This document shows, piece by piece, positions 21,672-30,455 of a stretch of DNA of 33,104 nt. The DNA is from Methanobacteriota archaeon (GTDB lineage: Archaea; Thermoplasmatota; Thermoplasmata; RBG-16-68-12; JAFNFQ01). A program made the position numbers and the translations under genes. A model generated the notes under the pieces. The model saw only the letters and a list, made by a program, of their open reading frames with translations, made no database searches and was not told where the DNA came from. Each line of letters begins with the position of its first letter. The stretch's first letter is position 1. The stretch covers positions 1 through 33,104 of the forward strand of contig JAFNFQ010000008.1 of the NCBI GenBank assembly GCA_017885655.1, read 5' to 3'.

Positions 21672-23582
21672 TCAACCGAGTCCAATCGCGACCGCATACC
21701 AGGTTGCCGCCACGGCGGCGACGAGCAATGAGCTGACCGCCAGCCGCGGCACCCACGGCGCCCCGCTCCGCAACACCGCGTAACCGACAAGTGGGGTTCC
21801 GAGGGCGAGCTCGACCGCCCCCTCTGCCCCGAACCCTAGCGTCAGCATGTACACTCCCGCCAAGATGACCGATGCTCCGGCGGCGGCAATGGTGCCTGCC
21901 CTGACCGAAACAACCCATTCCGTGACTTCGCGGGCGAATCGAATCGCGCACAGTGAAAGCCCCACGGCGAGCCAGAGGCCGAGGGACACCAACCATGGAA
22001 GCGAAAGCGTGGACGACCTAGTAATGATCAAAGACACACTAATCACGGCGAGGAAAAAGCCGGCTCCCATGCAGACTTGGGCCCACAGATTATCCTGTTT
22101 CCGGATCATTCTAGCCGCATATGCTGCACCACCGCCGAACACAGCCAGGTACGCGGCAAGGTCGGACTCCCAGCCGATGAAGGGGGATGTCACCGCCGTG
22201 AACGTCCCCAGTGCAATGAGGAAAACACCGAGAACGGACACAATCTCGGCGCGCGTCTTGGCCGCGACCGGTTTCGCGAAGGCGGCAAAGGCGTACAGAG
22301 TGGCGGTGACGAGTGCGATCCTGGCTATGGCCAGCATGTCCCAGGTCGGCACTATCATCCAATGCATGTATGAGACAGCCCCAAAGGCCGCGACGAAACC
22401 GGATACCGCGATAGCGTGCTTTTCACGAGTCTCCTTGACCTCTGTGGTGAAGATGACGGCGGTCATCAATGTGGCGCACCCGATAAGGAGACCGAATCCG
22501 AGAGGAATCCCCCAGGGTACCGCGGCCGGAACGAGGCTTGCGGCAATCGCGCACGCCCCCGCCATGGTCAGCCTGAGCCGAAGGGACTTAATGACGACAT
22601 TCGCGACAGCGGCCGCGAGCGCGAACGTCCCCGCGAACTGCAACCCGACCCAGAAGACCATGAGGCTGTCGGACAGGATGAAAAACGGGGCCGCGAAAAG
22701 CATGGAGGCACCAAATGCGACCTGCGCGCGATCCTCCTGTTTTTTCAGGGAGAAAATGGAGACCAGCAGCAATGGAAATGCACCGAGAAGGAGCCCACAT
22801 GAGATGAAAAAGAGCGAGGTGAGCATGATCAGCGAGACTGCAACTGATATCGCCAATCCCGCAAGTAGTGTCATCAGCCCGGTCTCAAAGCCGCTCTTCT
22901 GAGTCGCTGCGACTGGCACCGTCACCTCGACTTGAGCCAACGATTGCGGTGCATAGACCGGGGAGCCGACAGAAGTCCTGAACGTGTTGCCGCACGACCC
23001 ACACACGACAGTAAGTATCGCCTCGTTGTCGTACGGGAACTCGACCCTCGTCGCGCACATTGGGCATGCGGCCATCGCTCTGGCCAGGGGCGCTTTCGTC
23101 TTGTCTTCTTGGATTGCCTCGGCTTTCTGGCCGGTCAACTCTGCAATGTCGAGAGTGCCATCCTTGTTGAGGCAGCACAGGACGTCAACGAGGTAGTACT
23201 TCTCTCCGAGTAGCTGGGGCAGCTCGGAGATCATGGCCTCCTTGACGCCGCCAGCCTCCTCGATCCTGACTTTGAACATCTGGTACTTCTCGGCGAGACC
23301 CTTCGCGGTCTCGAAGCCCTTGGAGGTGAGGAAGTAGCCCTTCCTCCTCCTGACCTCATCGGTAACCCTCACGGTCTTCTCCTCGACGAGGGATCGCTCT
23401 CTGAGGGTGGAGAGAGCGAGCGAGACGTGAGAGCGCCTGGCGCCGACGATTTCCGAGATTCCCTGCTGAGTGATTTCCCTCGGCACCTCCGGCCGATCAT
23501 TGTAGCGGGTGTACTCGAGCAGATGCACGAGTATCTTGTCATTGACAGTAATCCGGAAAGCGCCCTCTGTCTCCGTCTTCAT
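21672..23582 (-). CDS. Winged-helix / zinc-ribbon / multi-TM fusion protein
   Basis: About 636 residues in three parts. The first 110 residues are a winged helix-turn-helix like those of MarR-type or archaeal wHTH regulators (ITQQGISEIVGARRSHVSLA, then LRERSLVEEKTVRV and a wing RRRKGYFLTSKG). After a linker helix, CPMCATRVEFPYDNEA with CGSCGNTF forms a two-knuckle zinc ribbon. From about residue 225 the protein is a polytopic membrane domain with about 13-14 segments (for example LMTLLAGLAISVAVSLIMLT). A TATA-like box at 23613-23621 suits GTG 23588 or ATG 23582; GTG 23600 is also in frame. A membrane-tethered transcription regulator is the natural inference; ligand and targets are unknown. 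Confidence 0.78.
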   Translation of the reverse strand: MKTETEGAFRITVNDKILVHLLEYTRYNDRPEVPREITQQGISEIVGARRSHVSLALSTLRERSLVEEKTVRVTDEVRRRKGYFLTSKGFETAKGLAEKYQMFKVRIEEAGGVKEAMISELPQLLGEKYYLVDVLCCLNKDGTLDIAELTGQKAEAIQEDKTKAPLARAMAACPMCATRVEFPYDNEAILTVVCGSCGNTFRTSVGSPVYAPQSLAQVEVTVPVAATQKSGFETGLMTLLAGLAISVAVSLIMLTSLFFISCGLLLGAFPLLLVSIFSLKKQEDRAQVAFGASMLFAAPFFILSDSLMVFWVGLQFAGTFALAAAVANVVIKSLRLRLTMAGACAIAASLVPAAVPWGIPLGFGLLIGCATLMTAVIFTTEVKETREKHAIAVSGFVAAFGAVSYMHWMIVPTWDMLAIARIALVTATLYAFAAFAKPVAAKTRAEIVSVLGVFLIALGTFTAVTSPFIGWESDLAAYLAVFGGGAAYAARMIRKQDNLWAQVCMGAGFFLAVISVSLIITRSSTLSLPWLVSLGLWLAVGLSLCAIRFAREVTEWVVSVRAGTIAAAGASVILAGVYMLTLGFGAEGAVELALGTPLVGYAVLRSGAPWVPRLAVSSLLVAAVAATWYAVAIGLG

Positions 23583-23612
23583 CGCCACCCGTGCAATCAC
23601 GGCTGGCCCCTC

Positions 23613-23621
23613 TATTTAACG
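23613..23621 (-). promoter_or_regulatory. TATA-like box for the wHTH-membrane gene
   Basis: On the minus strand CGTTAAATA predicts a start near 23591, giving a leaderless or near-leaderless message. It lies in the 57-nt gap after the alpha-2-macroglobulin stop, so this gene has its own promoter. Confidence 0.5.
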
Positions 23622-23639
23622 TATTTGCCGGCCTGTGTG

Positions 23640-26600
23640 CTAGCGGGTGACGGTCATTTGGACCGGTTGTATCACGGTCACCAAGCCAGGGTCGTAGAGG
23701 TCCTGGGCCTGGCAGCCTTCGATCGTGCCGAGGAATGGCGTCGAGCCGATCAGAATCAAGCTGAAGCGGAGAGTCTCTCCCCTGTTGATGTTCTGCAGGT
23801 ACAGGACGACCGAGTTCTCGCCGAGCTCGTAGAGCGAGATCATCCCATTGGCATACGTCTGGTTGGAGACCATGGCGTCGAGCGCCGCGGCGTCGAACGT
23901 CAAGCCGACTCCCGACTTGATCGTCACGAGGACCATCTTGAGTTGGGGCGCTTCCCCGTTGTACGTGAGCTCGGCATTGGCGGTGATTCTCTCACCGACC
24001 TGGATAGCCGTGTCGCTGTAGGAGAGATCGAAGCAAAGCTCGCATGGCGGCTGTACGACCTCATCCCACGGGATGTACTGGCTCAGCACCACCTGGTAGA
24101 CCACGGAGCCCGCGCCGCTCGAGGAGATGTTCACGAGAGTGACCGTGCTGAGGTGGCTCGTGATGTCGAGCATGTAGGTGATGTCCCTCGAAGTCTGGTC
24201 GAAGTGGACGGAGCCAACAGTCGCCCCGCCAATCTCAACCGTCACGTCAAGGTTGTCCGCAGCGCTTCCACTTCCGATCGCGAGGAGCGCCTGCAAGGCC
24301 ACGACGGTGTCCTGCGTCGACAGATATCCTCCGAACTCGTTGCGTCTGGAGAGCAAGAACTCCACGCCCGCCGAGACGTCTCCTGTGATCCCGCTCTGCT
24401 TTTGCAAGGCCATGACCACATAGCCGGTCGTCTCGCTCGTCCTGCTGTCGTAGGTTCCCAAGTACCCGCCCCAGCGGTAATTGCCGTCGGAGAGTAGGGA
24501 ACTCGGTGACTTCCAGTAAGCCGTGCCGTTGTCCATCTGTTTGAGCTCGACGAGACGTGCCGCGATATCGCTTCGGAGAGCTGATGGCCCGCCGCCATCA
24601 ACCAGCACGATCAGCGACAGCGCGAGCATGTAGGGGTCGTCCCAGCTGTCGTGCACCTTCGACTGCACGTAGCCCAAGGCCTTCTGCACCGCCGGGCCAT
24701 CTGCGGGATACCCAGAGTAGATCAGGGCGCGGGCTATGTACGCCGTCGTCGCAATCTGCTTGCTCTTCAATATCGGGTTGTTGAACTCGTAGATACCCCA
24801 TTCCGGGAACTGCCAGCTGCCGTCGGAGTTCTGTATGGAGGCCAGCCAGAACTGCATATCGGTGAGGACCTTCTCGTCGACGCCGAATCCCGCATCGATC
24901 GCGTCCTTGAAGGTAATCAGGCCCCATGAGGTCAGCCACGGGTGCGCGTCTTGGTCCCCGGGGAACCACACGATGCCCCGCCCCTGCCCGTTCTGCGCCT
25001 GCACCAAGAACTGCATCTCATGCTGTATCCCTTGGTTGACTATCTGCTCCAGCTCGAGCATCCTCTGGTCAGAGGTGCCCTCCGAGACAAGCCTGAACGC
25101 GAGGACATCGATGTTGAGGGTCGACATCGATTGTTCCCCGCACCCGGAGACGTAATGTATGTAGTTGTCCGCGCCGTCGAGGACTGCGGCGGCCATGGAC
25201 GGTTGTATCCTCAGGGATGCTGATTCCGTCCCCGGGATCCTGTCGGTTCGCAGAACGAGAGTAACCGACTTCGTTTCAGTGCCGGTGAGGCGCCCGCCGA
25301 ACGTCTCATCGGTGGGCGATCCGCGCGGGTCCACTCGGATGACTCTGACGACAGCGTCGCTTATCCTGGCATTTCCCGCCAGGACGGTGACATTGTGTTC
25401 TCCTATCTCCGTGGCGGTGATCGTGAAGTAGGTGCTTAGGACGCTGAAAGGAGGAAGTGAGAGAGACTTCTGCGAGGGTCCCGTGATTGTGAACCACGAG
25501 TCCGGCATCAGCTGCACCGTCACGTTGTTCGTGGCGTTCAGGTCGCTCACGTAATTGAACACCGAGACATCCAGATCAAAGGTGTCGTTCTTGACAGCCG
25601 CGACGGGGATGTCGGGCTCTACGAAGAAATCCTGGAAGACCCGCACCTCCGAGCTGGCGCTGCCGAACTTCGCGTCCTTCGTCGAGGCGGCGGCATCGAC
25701 CATCCAGGTAGTGATGGAGTCCGGAGCCGGCAAGGTCACGTTGCCCAAGCCGTCCGGGCCCACTATCAGCGAGGGATTCCAATACCACGTCTCGGGGAAG
25801 AAGGTCCTGACCCTCGCGGGCGCGGCTATCAACCCGCCAGTAATTCCCGTCTGCCCACCTTGATCGCCATAGAACCATCGCGCATCGCCCCCGCCAAGAA
25901 GTACCGGTTCGCCCGCCGCAGCCGGCGGTAAGTTCGAGTCCGGACCGGCGAGAGTGCCACCGCCCAGGAGAGTGCCGCCGAAACCAGAGTCCGAAGGGAA
26001 GGAAGCGTAATTCCTCTGGGCGAAGTAGCCGAGGGCGGCGAACGCTGGGACAATCACAGTCAAGGCGACGACCAACGCGGCGTACCTCCTGTCGCGGATG
26101 CCGAGGATCACGATCCCCACATAACCTACCAGACCGATGAACAGGAGTGCTGACCAGAAGAACGATACCGCCGACTTCTGGGCCTGCGCGGCCATCTCAC
26201 GCTTCACCGGCAGTGTGCTCTGCATCTGCCCTTCGGCGGCGGCTTCAGGCGACACGACGAGCGGTGCGCCTGCGTCCGGGGGAATCGAGCTCTCTCCGTA
26301 CACATAGTCGATCACCTGCGAATCGTAGGAGACGTCGCCCTGGTTTCCATTGAGCGCGTCCTCGAGGCCTTTGAACCTTTCATCGACCTCGTAGACCGCT
26401 TTGTCGACTATCGCGATCCCGAGCGCGGCCGCCGTCGGTTGGGCGCCATCGCTCACGGCGAAGTCCAATCTCACATCCTCCCCAGGGCGGTACTCCTGCT
26501 TGTCCGCCGTGATGTTCACCTTCAGATCGGAAAATGTGCCGACCGTGAACACGACGTTGTCCTTGGACACTGTCAGGTCCGAGAGGGTCTTGTAAACGCG

Positions 26601-28118
26601 GACTTCCGCGAGCGGGACCATTGAGCGGTCGATCTGGATTGAGAATGAGGACGTGCCGCCTGCAAGTGTGACGCGACTGGTCATGATGACGAAATCCCTC
26701 GCGACGACCTCGTAGTACACCCAGTCGGTGAGCGAGCTGCCGGAGAAGTAGACTTGGACGTTCGCGGTCTCACCGACTTCGTAATGAGCTTTGTCCGCGA
26801 CGACCTTGATGCCGGGCTCCGAGCGCAAACCGGTGCTGAGGGTACTCGAGTAATTGCCCTTCGTGACGGTGATGCTGAGCGAGTCTTGGCCCTGATATGT
26901 GAAAGAGACCAGCGCGACGCCTCTGACATCGGTAGTGGTGTCCCTGACGGCGTTGGAATAGTATCTGACCTGCGCGGATGGGACAGGCGTCCCGTCGGGC
27001 CATCGCGCCACGATGTAATAGTTGGACTGGGCGCCCGGCACGTTCGTGTCCGCGAGGGCGGTGATTAGGATCGGCGTGCTCGACAGGGGGACATCCTTCG
27101 TCTTGCTCTCGGAATGTCCAGCCGTGTCGGTGGCCGTGGCTTTGAGTTCAGCGTAGCCAGTGGCGGCGTCTTGCGGCATGTTCGCGGCGGGAACGTGGAA
27201 GTTCATGCATCCGTTCGAAAGAGCTTGCGTGACAACCGTGACGTCGTGCCAATCGCCCACGAACGCTCTCACGCTCAGGGTCGCGGTCCCCTGAACATGC
27301 TCGCCGAATACATAGTCGACACAGACCCTGCCGTCGAAGTCGTCAGCGAATCCGTACCAGCCGCGCAAGTCCCTGAACTCGATCACGAACCTGGGCAGTA
27401 CGTACCTCTGTACGCCGAACGCCTTCTCAGTGCTCTCCGATCCGACTGCCGCCTTGATCTTGTACAGTCCGAAGGGGAGTCTAGTTCCCAGCTGGTAGTC
27501 ATAGCTGGCTATGCCATACTCATCAGGCGCGAGGATCTTGCGGAAGATCCTGTCGCCCACTGGCGTGGATATCTCAAGTGTGACGTTCTGCAGAGAGACC
27601 GTCGGAGAAATGCCGGAAAAGGCAAGCGTGCGGATGTGGACGACTTGGCCAGGCTGGTAGATCGGTTTGTCCGTCTGCAGGAAGATGCGCGTGGTCGTCT
27701 CGACGGTGACCTTCTTCGTCAGGACCTCTCCGGCTCCTCTGACGGTCACCTCCGACGACCCGGTGATCGACAGTCCCGTGAAAGACGGGGTCGCGACACC
27801 GCCCTCGTCGGTCATCGCTGTCTCCATCCAGACCAGGCTGCCGTCTCGAGTGACCTCCACAGTCACAGGCTCTCCCGCGAGCGGCGTGCCGTGCCCGTCT
27901 GTCAGCATCACGAGGGCGCTGCCGGGAGCATCGGTGAGGATCGTGTCAGGGATGTACGCCGTCACGTTGTTCCTGTCGGTCAGGATGAAACGCGACGTGT
28001 TGTAGGCGACGAGACCGCTGCCCATCACCGCCGCAATCGTGCAGAACACGATGATTTTCCCGAAAAACGACTGTCTCTGTCTGCGCAGGGCCGCCCGCCT
28101 TTTAGGTTCATCGGACAT
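23640..28118 (-). CDS. Alpha-2-macroglobulin family protein with thioester motif
   Basis: About 1492 residues, a full-length A2M-type protein. An N-terminal anchor lies near residues 19-42. MG-type domains follow, with the MG2 hallmark IFLQTDKPIYQPGQVVHIR, later YRPGEDVRLDFAVSDG and the MG6 start LGIAIVDKAVYEVDE. Residues about 650-697 hold two membrane segments (FFWSALLFIGLVGYVGIVIL and ALVVALTVIVPAFAALGYFA) where the bait region is expected. Next come FFPETWYWNPSLIV and PDSITTWMVDAA (A2M domain), then the thioester motif GCGEQ (Cys about 993, codons 25131-25142) in an alpha/alpha thioester domain, and a receptor-binding-like C-terminus. ATG 28118 has AAGGTGG five nt upstream; GTG 28133 is the alternative. 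Probably a surface protease trap or adhesive defence protein. Confidence 0.92.
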   Translation of the reverse strand: MSDEPKRRAALRRQRQSFFGKIIVFCTIAAVMGSGLVAYNTSRFILTDRNNVTAYIPDTILTDAPGSALVMLTDGHGTPLAGEPVTVEVTRDGSLVWMETAMTDEGGVATPSFTGLSITGSSEVTVRGAGEVLTKKVTVETTTRIFLQTDKPIYQPGQVVHIRTLAFSGISPTVSLQNVTLEISTPVGDRIFRKILAPDEYGIASYDYQLGTRLPFGLYKIKAAVGSESTEKAFGVQRYVLPRFVIEFRDLRGWYGFADDFDGRVCVDYVFGEHVQGTATLSVRAFVGDWHDVTVVTQALSNGCMNFHVPAANMPQDAATGYAELKATATDTAGHSESKTKDVPLSSTPILITALADTNVPGAQSNYYIVARWPDGTPVPSAQVRYYSNAVRDTTTDVRGVALVSFTYQGQDSLSITVTKGNYSSTLSTGLRSEPGIKVVADKAHYEVGETANVQVYFSGSSLTDWVYYEVVARDFVIMTSRVTLAGGTSSFSIQIDRSMVPLAEVRVYKTLSDLTVSKDNVVFTVGTFSDLKVNITADKQEYRPGEDVRLDFAVSDGAQPTAAALGIAIVDKAVYEVDERFKGLEDALNGNQGDVSYDSQVIDYVYGESSIPPDAGAPLVVSPEAAAEGQMQSTLPVKREMAAQAQKSAVSFFWSALLFIGLVGYVGIVILGIRDRRYAALVVALTVIVPAFAALGYFAQRNYASFPSDSGFGGTLLGGGTLAGPDSNLPPAAAGEPVLLGGGDARWFYGDQGGQTGITGGLIAAPARVRTFFPETWYWNPSLIVGPDGLGNVTLPAPDSITTWMVDAAASTKDAKFGSASSEVRVFQDFFVEPDIPVAAVKNDTFDLDVSVFNYVSDLNATNNVTVQLMPDSWFTITGPSQKSLSLPPFSVLSTYFTITATEIGEHNVTVLAGNARISDAVVRVIRVDPRGSPTDETFGGRLTGTETKSVTLVLRTDRIPGTESASLRIQPSMAAAVLDGADNYIHYVSGCGEQSMSTLNIDVLAFRLVSEGTSDQRMLELEQIVNQGIQHEMQFLVQAQNGQGRGIVWFPGDQDAHPWLTSWGLITFKDAIDAGFGVDEKVLTDMQFWLASIQNSDGSWQFPEWGIYEFNNPILKSKQIATTAYIARALIYSGYPADGPAVQKALGYVQSKVHDSWDDPYMLALSLIVLVDGGGPSALRSDIAARLVELKQMDNGTAYWKSPSSLLSDGNYRWGGYLGTYDSRTSETTGYVVMALQKQSGITGDVSAGVEFLLSRRNEFGGYLSTQDTVVALQALLAIGSGSAADNLDVTVEIGGATVGSVHFDQTSRDITYMLDITSHLSTVTLVNISSSGAGSVVYQVVLSQYIPWDEVVQPPCELCFDLSYSDTAIQVGERITANAELTYNGEAPQLKMVLVTIKSGVGLTFDAAALDAMVSNQTYANGMISLYELGENSVVLYLQNINRGETLRFSLILIGSTPFLGTIEGCQAQDLYDPGLVTVIQPVQMTVTR

Positions 28119-28152
28119 TTCGTCCACCTTCACTCCACGACTGATCTGAGCC

Positions 28153-28161
28153 CATATAAGC
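28153..28161 (-). promoter_or_regulatory. TATA box for the alpha-2-macroglobulin gene
   Basis: On the minus strand GCTTATATG predicts a start near 28131, 13 nt before ATG 28118 and just 5' of its AAGGTGG ribosome-binding site. It would leave GTG 28133 outside the message. Confidence 0.5.
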
Positions 28162-28213
28162 CGTATCTAGACATGTCAAGTGTTAAACACGAAAACTGAC
28201 CGCCCATGCTGGC

Positions 28214-28843
28214 CTAAAGAAGCTTGACCTCTATCTCGCCGTTCATGTCGATGAGCGCCATGTTTCCTCTGGCCGCCATGCCCGGGTTGACGACCGTGGT
28301 CTTGCCCTTGTGCACGCCGCGGCCTTCGTGGATGTGTCCGGTCAGGACCAGGCGTGGTTTGAACTTGTCAACGATGGACCTGACGGCGCTGCTCCCCGCG
28401 TGAGACCCGTCCCCGGCAACATCGCAGAAGCCAAGTGGCGGCGGGTGGCTCACGAGTATCGCGTTCTTCTCCATTATCGGTTCGAGGATTTTCGCTATAT
28501 CGTCCTCGCTAAGCTCGAACATGGTGTCGAACGGCGGGGTGTTGGACGCGCCCAGGCCCACGAAGACCTTCCCGCCGAACTCGACCTTCTTGCCGTGCAG
28601 GTTCACCCCGAGTTCCTCGAGGCTCTCGACAAGCTCCGGTGGATCGCAGTTCCCAGGCACGGCGAACGTCTTGACGGATATATCCCGCAGCAGATCGATG
28701 GCGAACGTCGTCGGACCGAAGTTTGTTATGTCGCCGCAGGCGACGAAGACATCGGGGGACATGCCATCGATGGCGGCGTGGATCGTCGGAATCGCGCGCT
28801 CAGCCCCGTGGATATCGGACGCCACAAGGATCTTCAGAACCAT
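28214..28843 (-). CDS. Metallophosphoesterase (calcineurin-like, YfcE/MJ0936-type)
   Basis: A 209-residue calcineurin-like phosphoesterase with the full metal-binding set: VASDIHGAE (D-x-H), ACGDITNFGP (GD), VPGNCDPPE (GN-C-D), LVSHPPPLG (SH) and LTGHIHEGRG (GHxH). The family includes small archaeal and bacterial phosphodiesterases such as MJ0936 and YfcE; the substrate is unknown. ATG 28843 lies inside the end of the A22 protease gene (10-nt overlap), so both are translated from one message. It ends 96 nt before the alpha-2-macroglobulin start, which has its own promoter. Confidence 0.9.
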   Translation of the reverse strand: MVLKILVASDIHGAERAIPTIHAAIDGMSPDVFVACGDITNFGPTTFAIDLLRDISVKTFAVPGNCDPPELVESLEELGVNLHGKKVEFGGKVFVGLGASNTPPFDTMFELSEDDIAKILEPIMEKNAILVSHPPPLGFCDVAGDGSHAGSSAVRSIVDKFKPRLVLTGHIHEGRGVHKGKTTVVNPGMAARGNMALIDMNGEIEVKLL

Positions 28844-29793
28844 CCCAGCCTGATGCCGAAGGAAAGCTCCTGGAACACGAGGTAGTACGTGACGAAGTAG
28901 CCCATAATGACTCCCGAGTTGAGCAGCGGCAGACCCGCCTGCGGGTTGCCCTTCATCACGAACTTCATCAGGACAGCGAAGCCTACGAGACCCCCGATGA
29001 GCGTCCCGATGGAGACGATGAGCGGGCCGGGGATTCCGAACACCAGGGTCGACAGCTTGTCAGCATTGGAGGCGAGGGCCGAGACCACGAGCACACCGGG
29101 TATGATCATGTCTCCGAGACCCATGAACATGGCCTCCCTCTCCTCTCCAGATGAAATCTGTTTCTTGATGCTCTCCTGATCCTTGTAGGAGTAATCGAGC
29201 TTCTTCGGGATGACGAGGAGTATCGGAAGCTTCTCAGCCGCCACGGCATCCGCGAGGGTCACCATGTGCTTCGTTTTGTAGACGGAGATGGCGTCGTAGA
29301 CGGCCAGGAGTATCAGTAGGATGAGCGTGGGGAAGATCGTGAACGAGATGCCCATTATGGCGGTCACCCCCGCGGCCACCGAGATTCCGACGGCGTCCAC
29401 GACGTACCATTCAGGATACTTGAAGAGGGCGAACGTCAGGATTCCAGAAACCACCAAACTCAGCACAAGGGCTAGGTTGAATGCAAGGTCGCCGACGAAT
29501 GGGTAGAGGCCGAACAGGGCTGGGATGTAGAAGACGAAGATCATCGAGAGGAACATCGAGCCGAGGATGATGTACTTCAAGATGTTCTCCCTGCGCTTCT
29601 TGACGATGAAGAGTATGAGGGCGGTGAAGGCGAGGATGAGGATGACGTATATGATGGGGTTCGCGGCGTTGTTCGGGTCCGGGAACGCGGTGGCGCCGGC
29701 TGCGATGAAGAAAGGGGCGAGCAGCAGGGCGACGCTCTGGGAGATGACGATGCTGCAGGCCATCGCGACCGTCGAGACGATCTCTCTGCGCAT
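28834..29793 (-). CDS. Presenilin/signal peptide peptidase-like A22 intramembrane protease
   Basis: A 319-residue archaeal A22 aspartyl intramembrane protease with about nine membrane segments. The two catalytic aspartates are visible: LAVYDAISVYKTKH (YD) and MFMGLGDMIIPGVLV (GLGD). The C-terminal PAL-type substrate motif appears as AGLPLLNSG, with AGL in place of PAL. The soluble loop between the catalytic helices (KLDYSYKDQESIKKQISSGE) is short. These features match the archaeal presenilin/SPP homologues of which MCMJR1 is the known example. ATG 29793 lies two nt after the aIF2-beta stop, so it is in one operon with aIF2-beta and the phosphoesterase. It probably clears signal peptides or membrane stubs. 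Confidence 0.9.
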   Translation of the reverse strand: MRREIVSTVAMACSIVISQSVALLLAPFFIAAGATAFPDPNNAANPIIYVILILAFTALILFIVKKRRENILKYIILGSMFLSMIFVFYIPALFGLYPFVGDLAFNLALVLSLVVSGILTFALFKYPEWYVVDAVGISVAAGVTAIMGISFTIFPTLILLILLAVYDAISVYKTKHMVTLADAVAAEKLPILLVIPKKLDYSYKDQESIKKQISSGEEREAMFMGLGDMIIPGVLVVSALASNADKLSTLVFGIPGPLIVSIGTLIGGLVGFAVLMKFVMKGNPQAGLPLLNSGVIMGYFVTYYLVFQELSFGIRLGWF

Positions 29794-29795
29794 CC

Positions 29796-30416
29796 CTACT
29801 CCCTAGACACATGACCGAAGGCGACGGTGCCCGTGATCTTCTCGATGTAGATTTTGGCTATGGAGCCCTTGGTAGTTCCGGGGACGTAGATGATGTACCT
29901 GTCCTTCTTCGCTATCCCGTCGCCCTTCCGGCCGATGTCCTGTATCATCAGCTCGTAGACCTTACCTTCCTCCAAGGCGACCTCCTCCACCTTCGCCTGT
30001 TTCTTTATCGCCCTGACAGAGCGACGGGCGCCGCATGCGTCGCACTCGAGTATGGCCACGCGTCCCTCTTTGATCAATCTCGTATCGGGCCGGTTGCATT
30101 CGGTGCACAGGACGTAGTTGTCGACGTATCCCTGAATGCGGTCTTGGACTTGGGTGGTGGTGACCTTGCCTTTGAAAACGACTCGCCTGTCCTCCAGCAC
30201 GCCGGCCGTGCCGATCTCCCTCAAAAGGTAGGCGAGCACCTGGTCCGGAGACCTGTTGATCGCCTCGCAGATGTCGATGAAGTTACGCAGGATTGTGGTC
30301 TTGCCCTCGATCTGGATGTCGGCCTGCGGGATCTGGAATCGCTCGTGGGCTTCGACTGTCTTGGGCAGGTTCGCTTTCGCACGTTTCAGAAGGTCCTCGT
30401 AGCCGCCAGACTGCAT
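29796..30416 (-). CDS. Translation initiation factor aIF2 subunit beta with TRAM domain
   Basis: A 206-residue aIF2-beta, part of the aIF2 heterotrimer that brings initiator tRNA to the ribosome. Domains are an N-terminal helix (YEDLLKRAKANLP), the alpha/beta core (TTILRNFIDICEAINRSPDQ, YLLREIGTAGVLEDRRVVFK), and the C4 zinc ribbon (CTECNRPDTRLI with ECDACGARR). After it comes an added C-terminal TRAM domain of about 60 residues (VYELMIQDIGRKGDGIAKKD, YVPGTTKGSIAKIYIEKI). TRAM binds RNA and is fused to aIF2-beta in some euryarchaea. ATG 30416 is about 28 nt after a TATA-like box, so the message is predicted leaderless. The A22 protease and phosphoesterase genes follow in the same operon. Confidence 0.94.
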   Translation of the reverse strand: MQSGGYEDLLKRAKANLPKTVEAHERFQIPQADIQIEGKTTILRNFIDICEAINRSPDQVLAYLLREIGTAGVLEDRRVVFKGKVTTTQVQDRIQGYVDNYVLCTECNRPDTRLIKEGRVAILECDACGARRSVRAIKKQAKVEEVALEEGKVYELMIQDIGRKGDGIAKKDRYIIYVPGTTKGSIAKIYIEKITGTVAFGHVSRE

Positions 30417-30440
30417 GTGTCAGATTGCATGAGGCGCGGC

Positions 30441-30449
30441 TGTTTAAAG
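30441..30449 (-). promoter_or_regulatory. TATA-like box for the aIF2-beta operon
   Basis: On the minus strand CTTTAAACA is centred 29 nt before ATG 30416, giving a leaderless or near-leaderless message for aIF2-beta and the genes after it. It overlaps nothing else and lies just after the stop of the phosphatase gene. Confidence 0.5.
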
Positions 30450-30455
30450 ATTGCG

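Noticed and set aside
27114-28199. Plus-strand frame of 361 codons over the start of the A2M gene (also 23427-24497 over its end).
   Set aside because: Opposite strand of a confident gene, with shadow-type composition and no recognisable motif.
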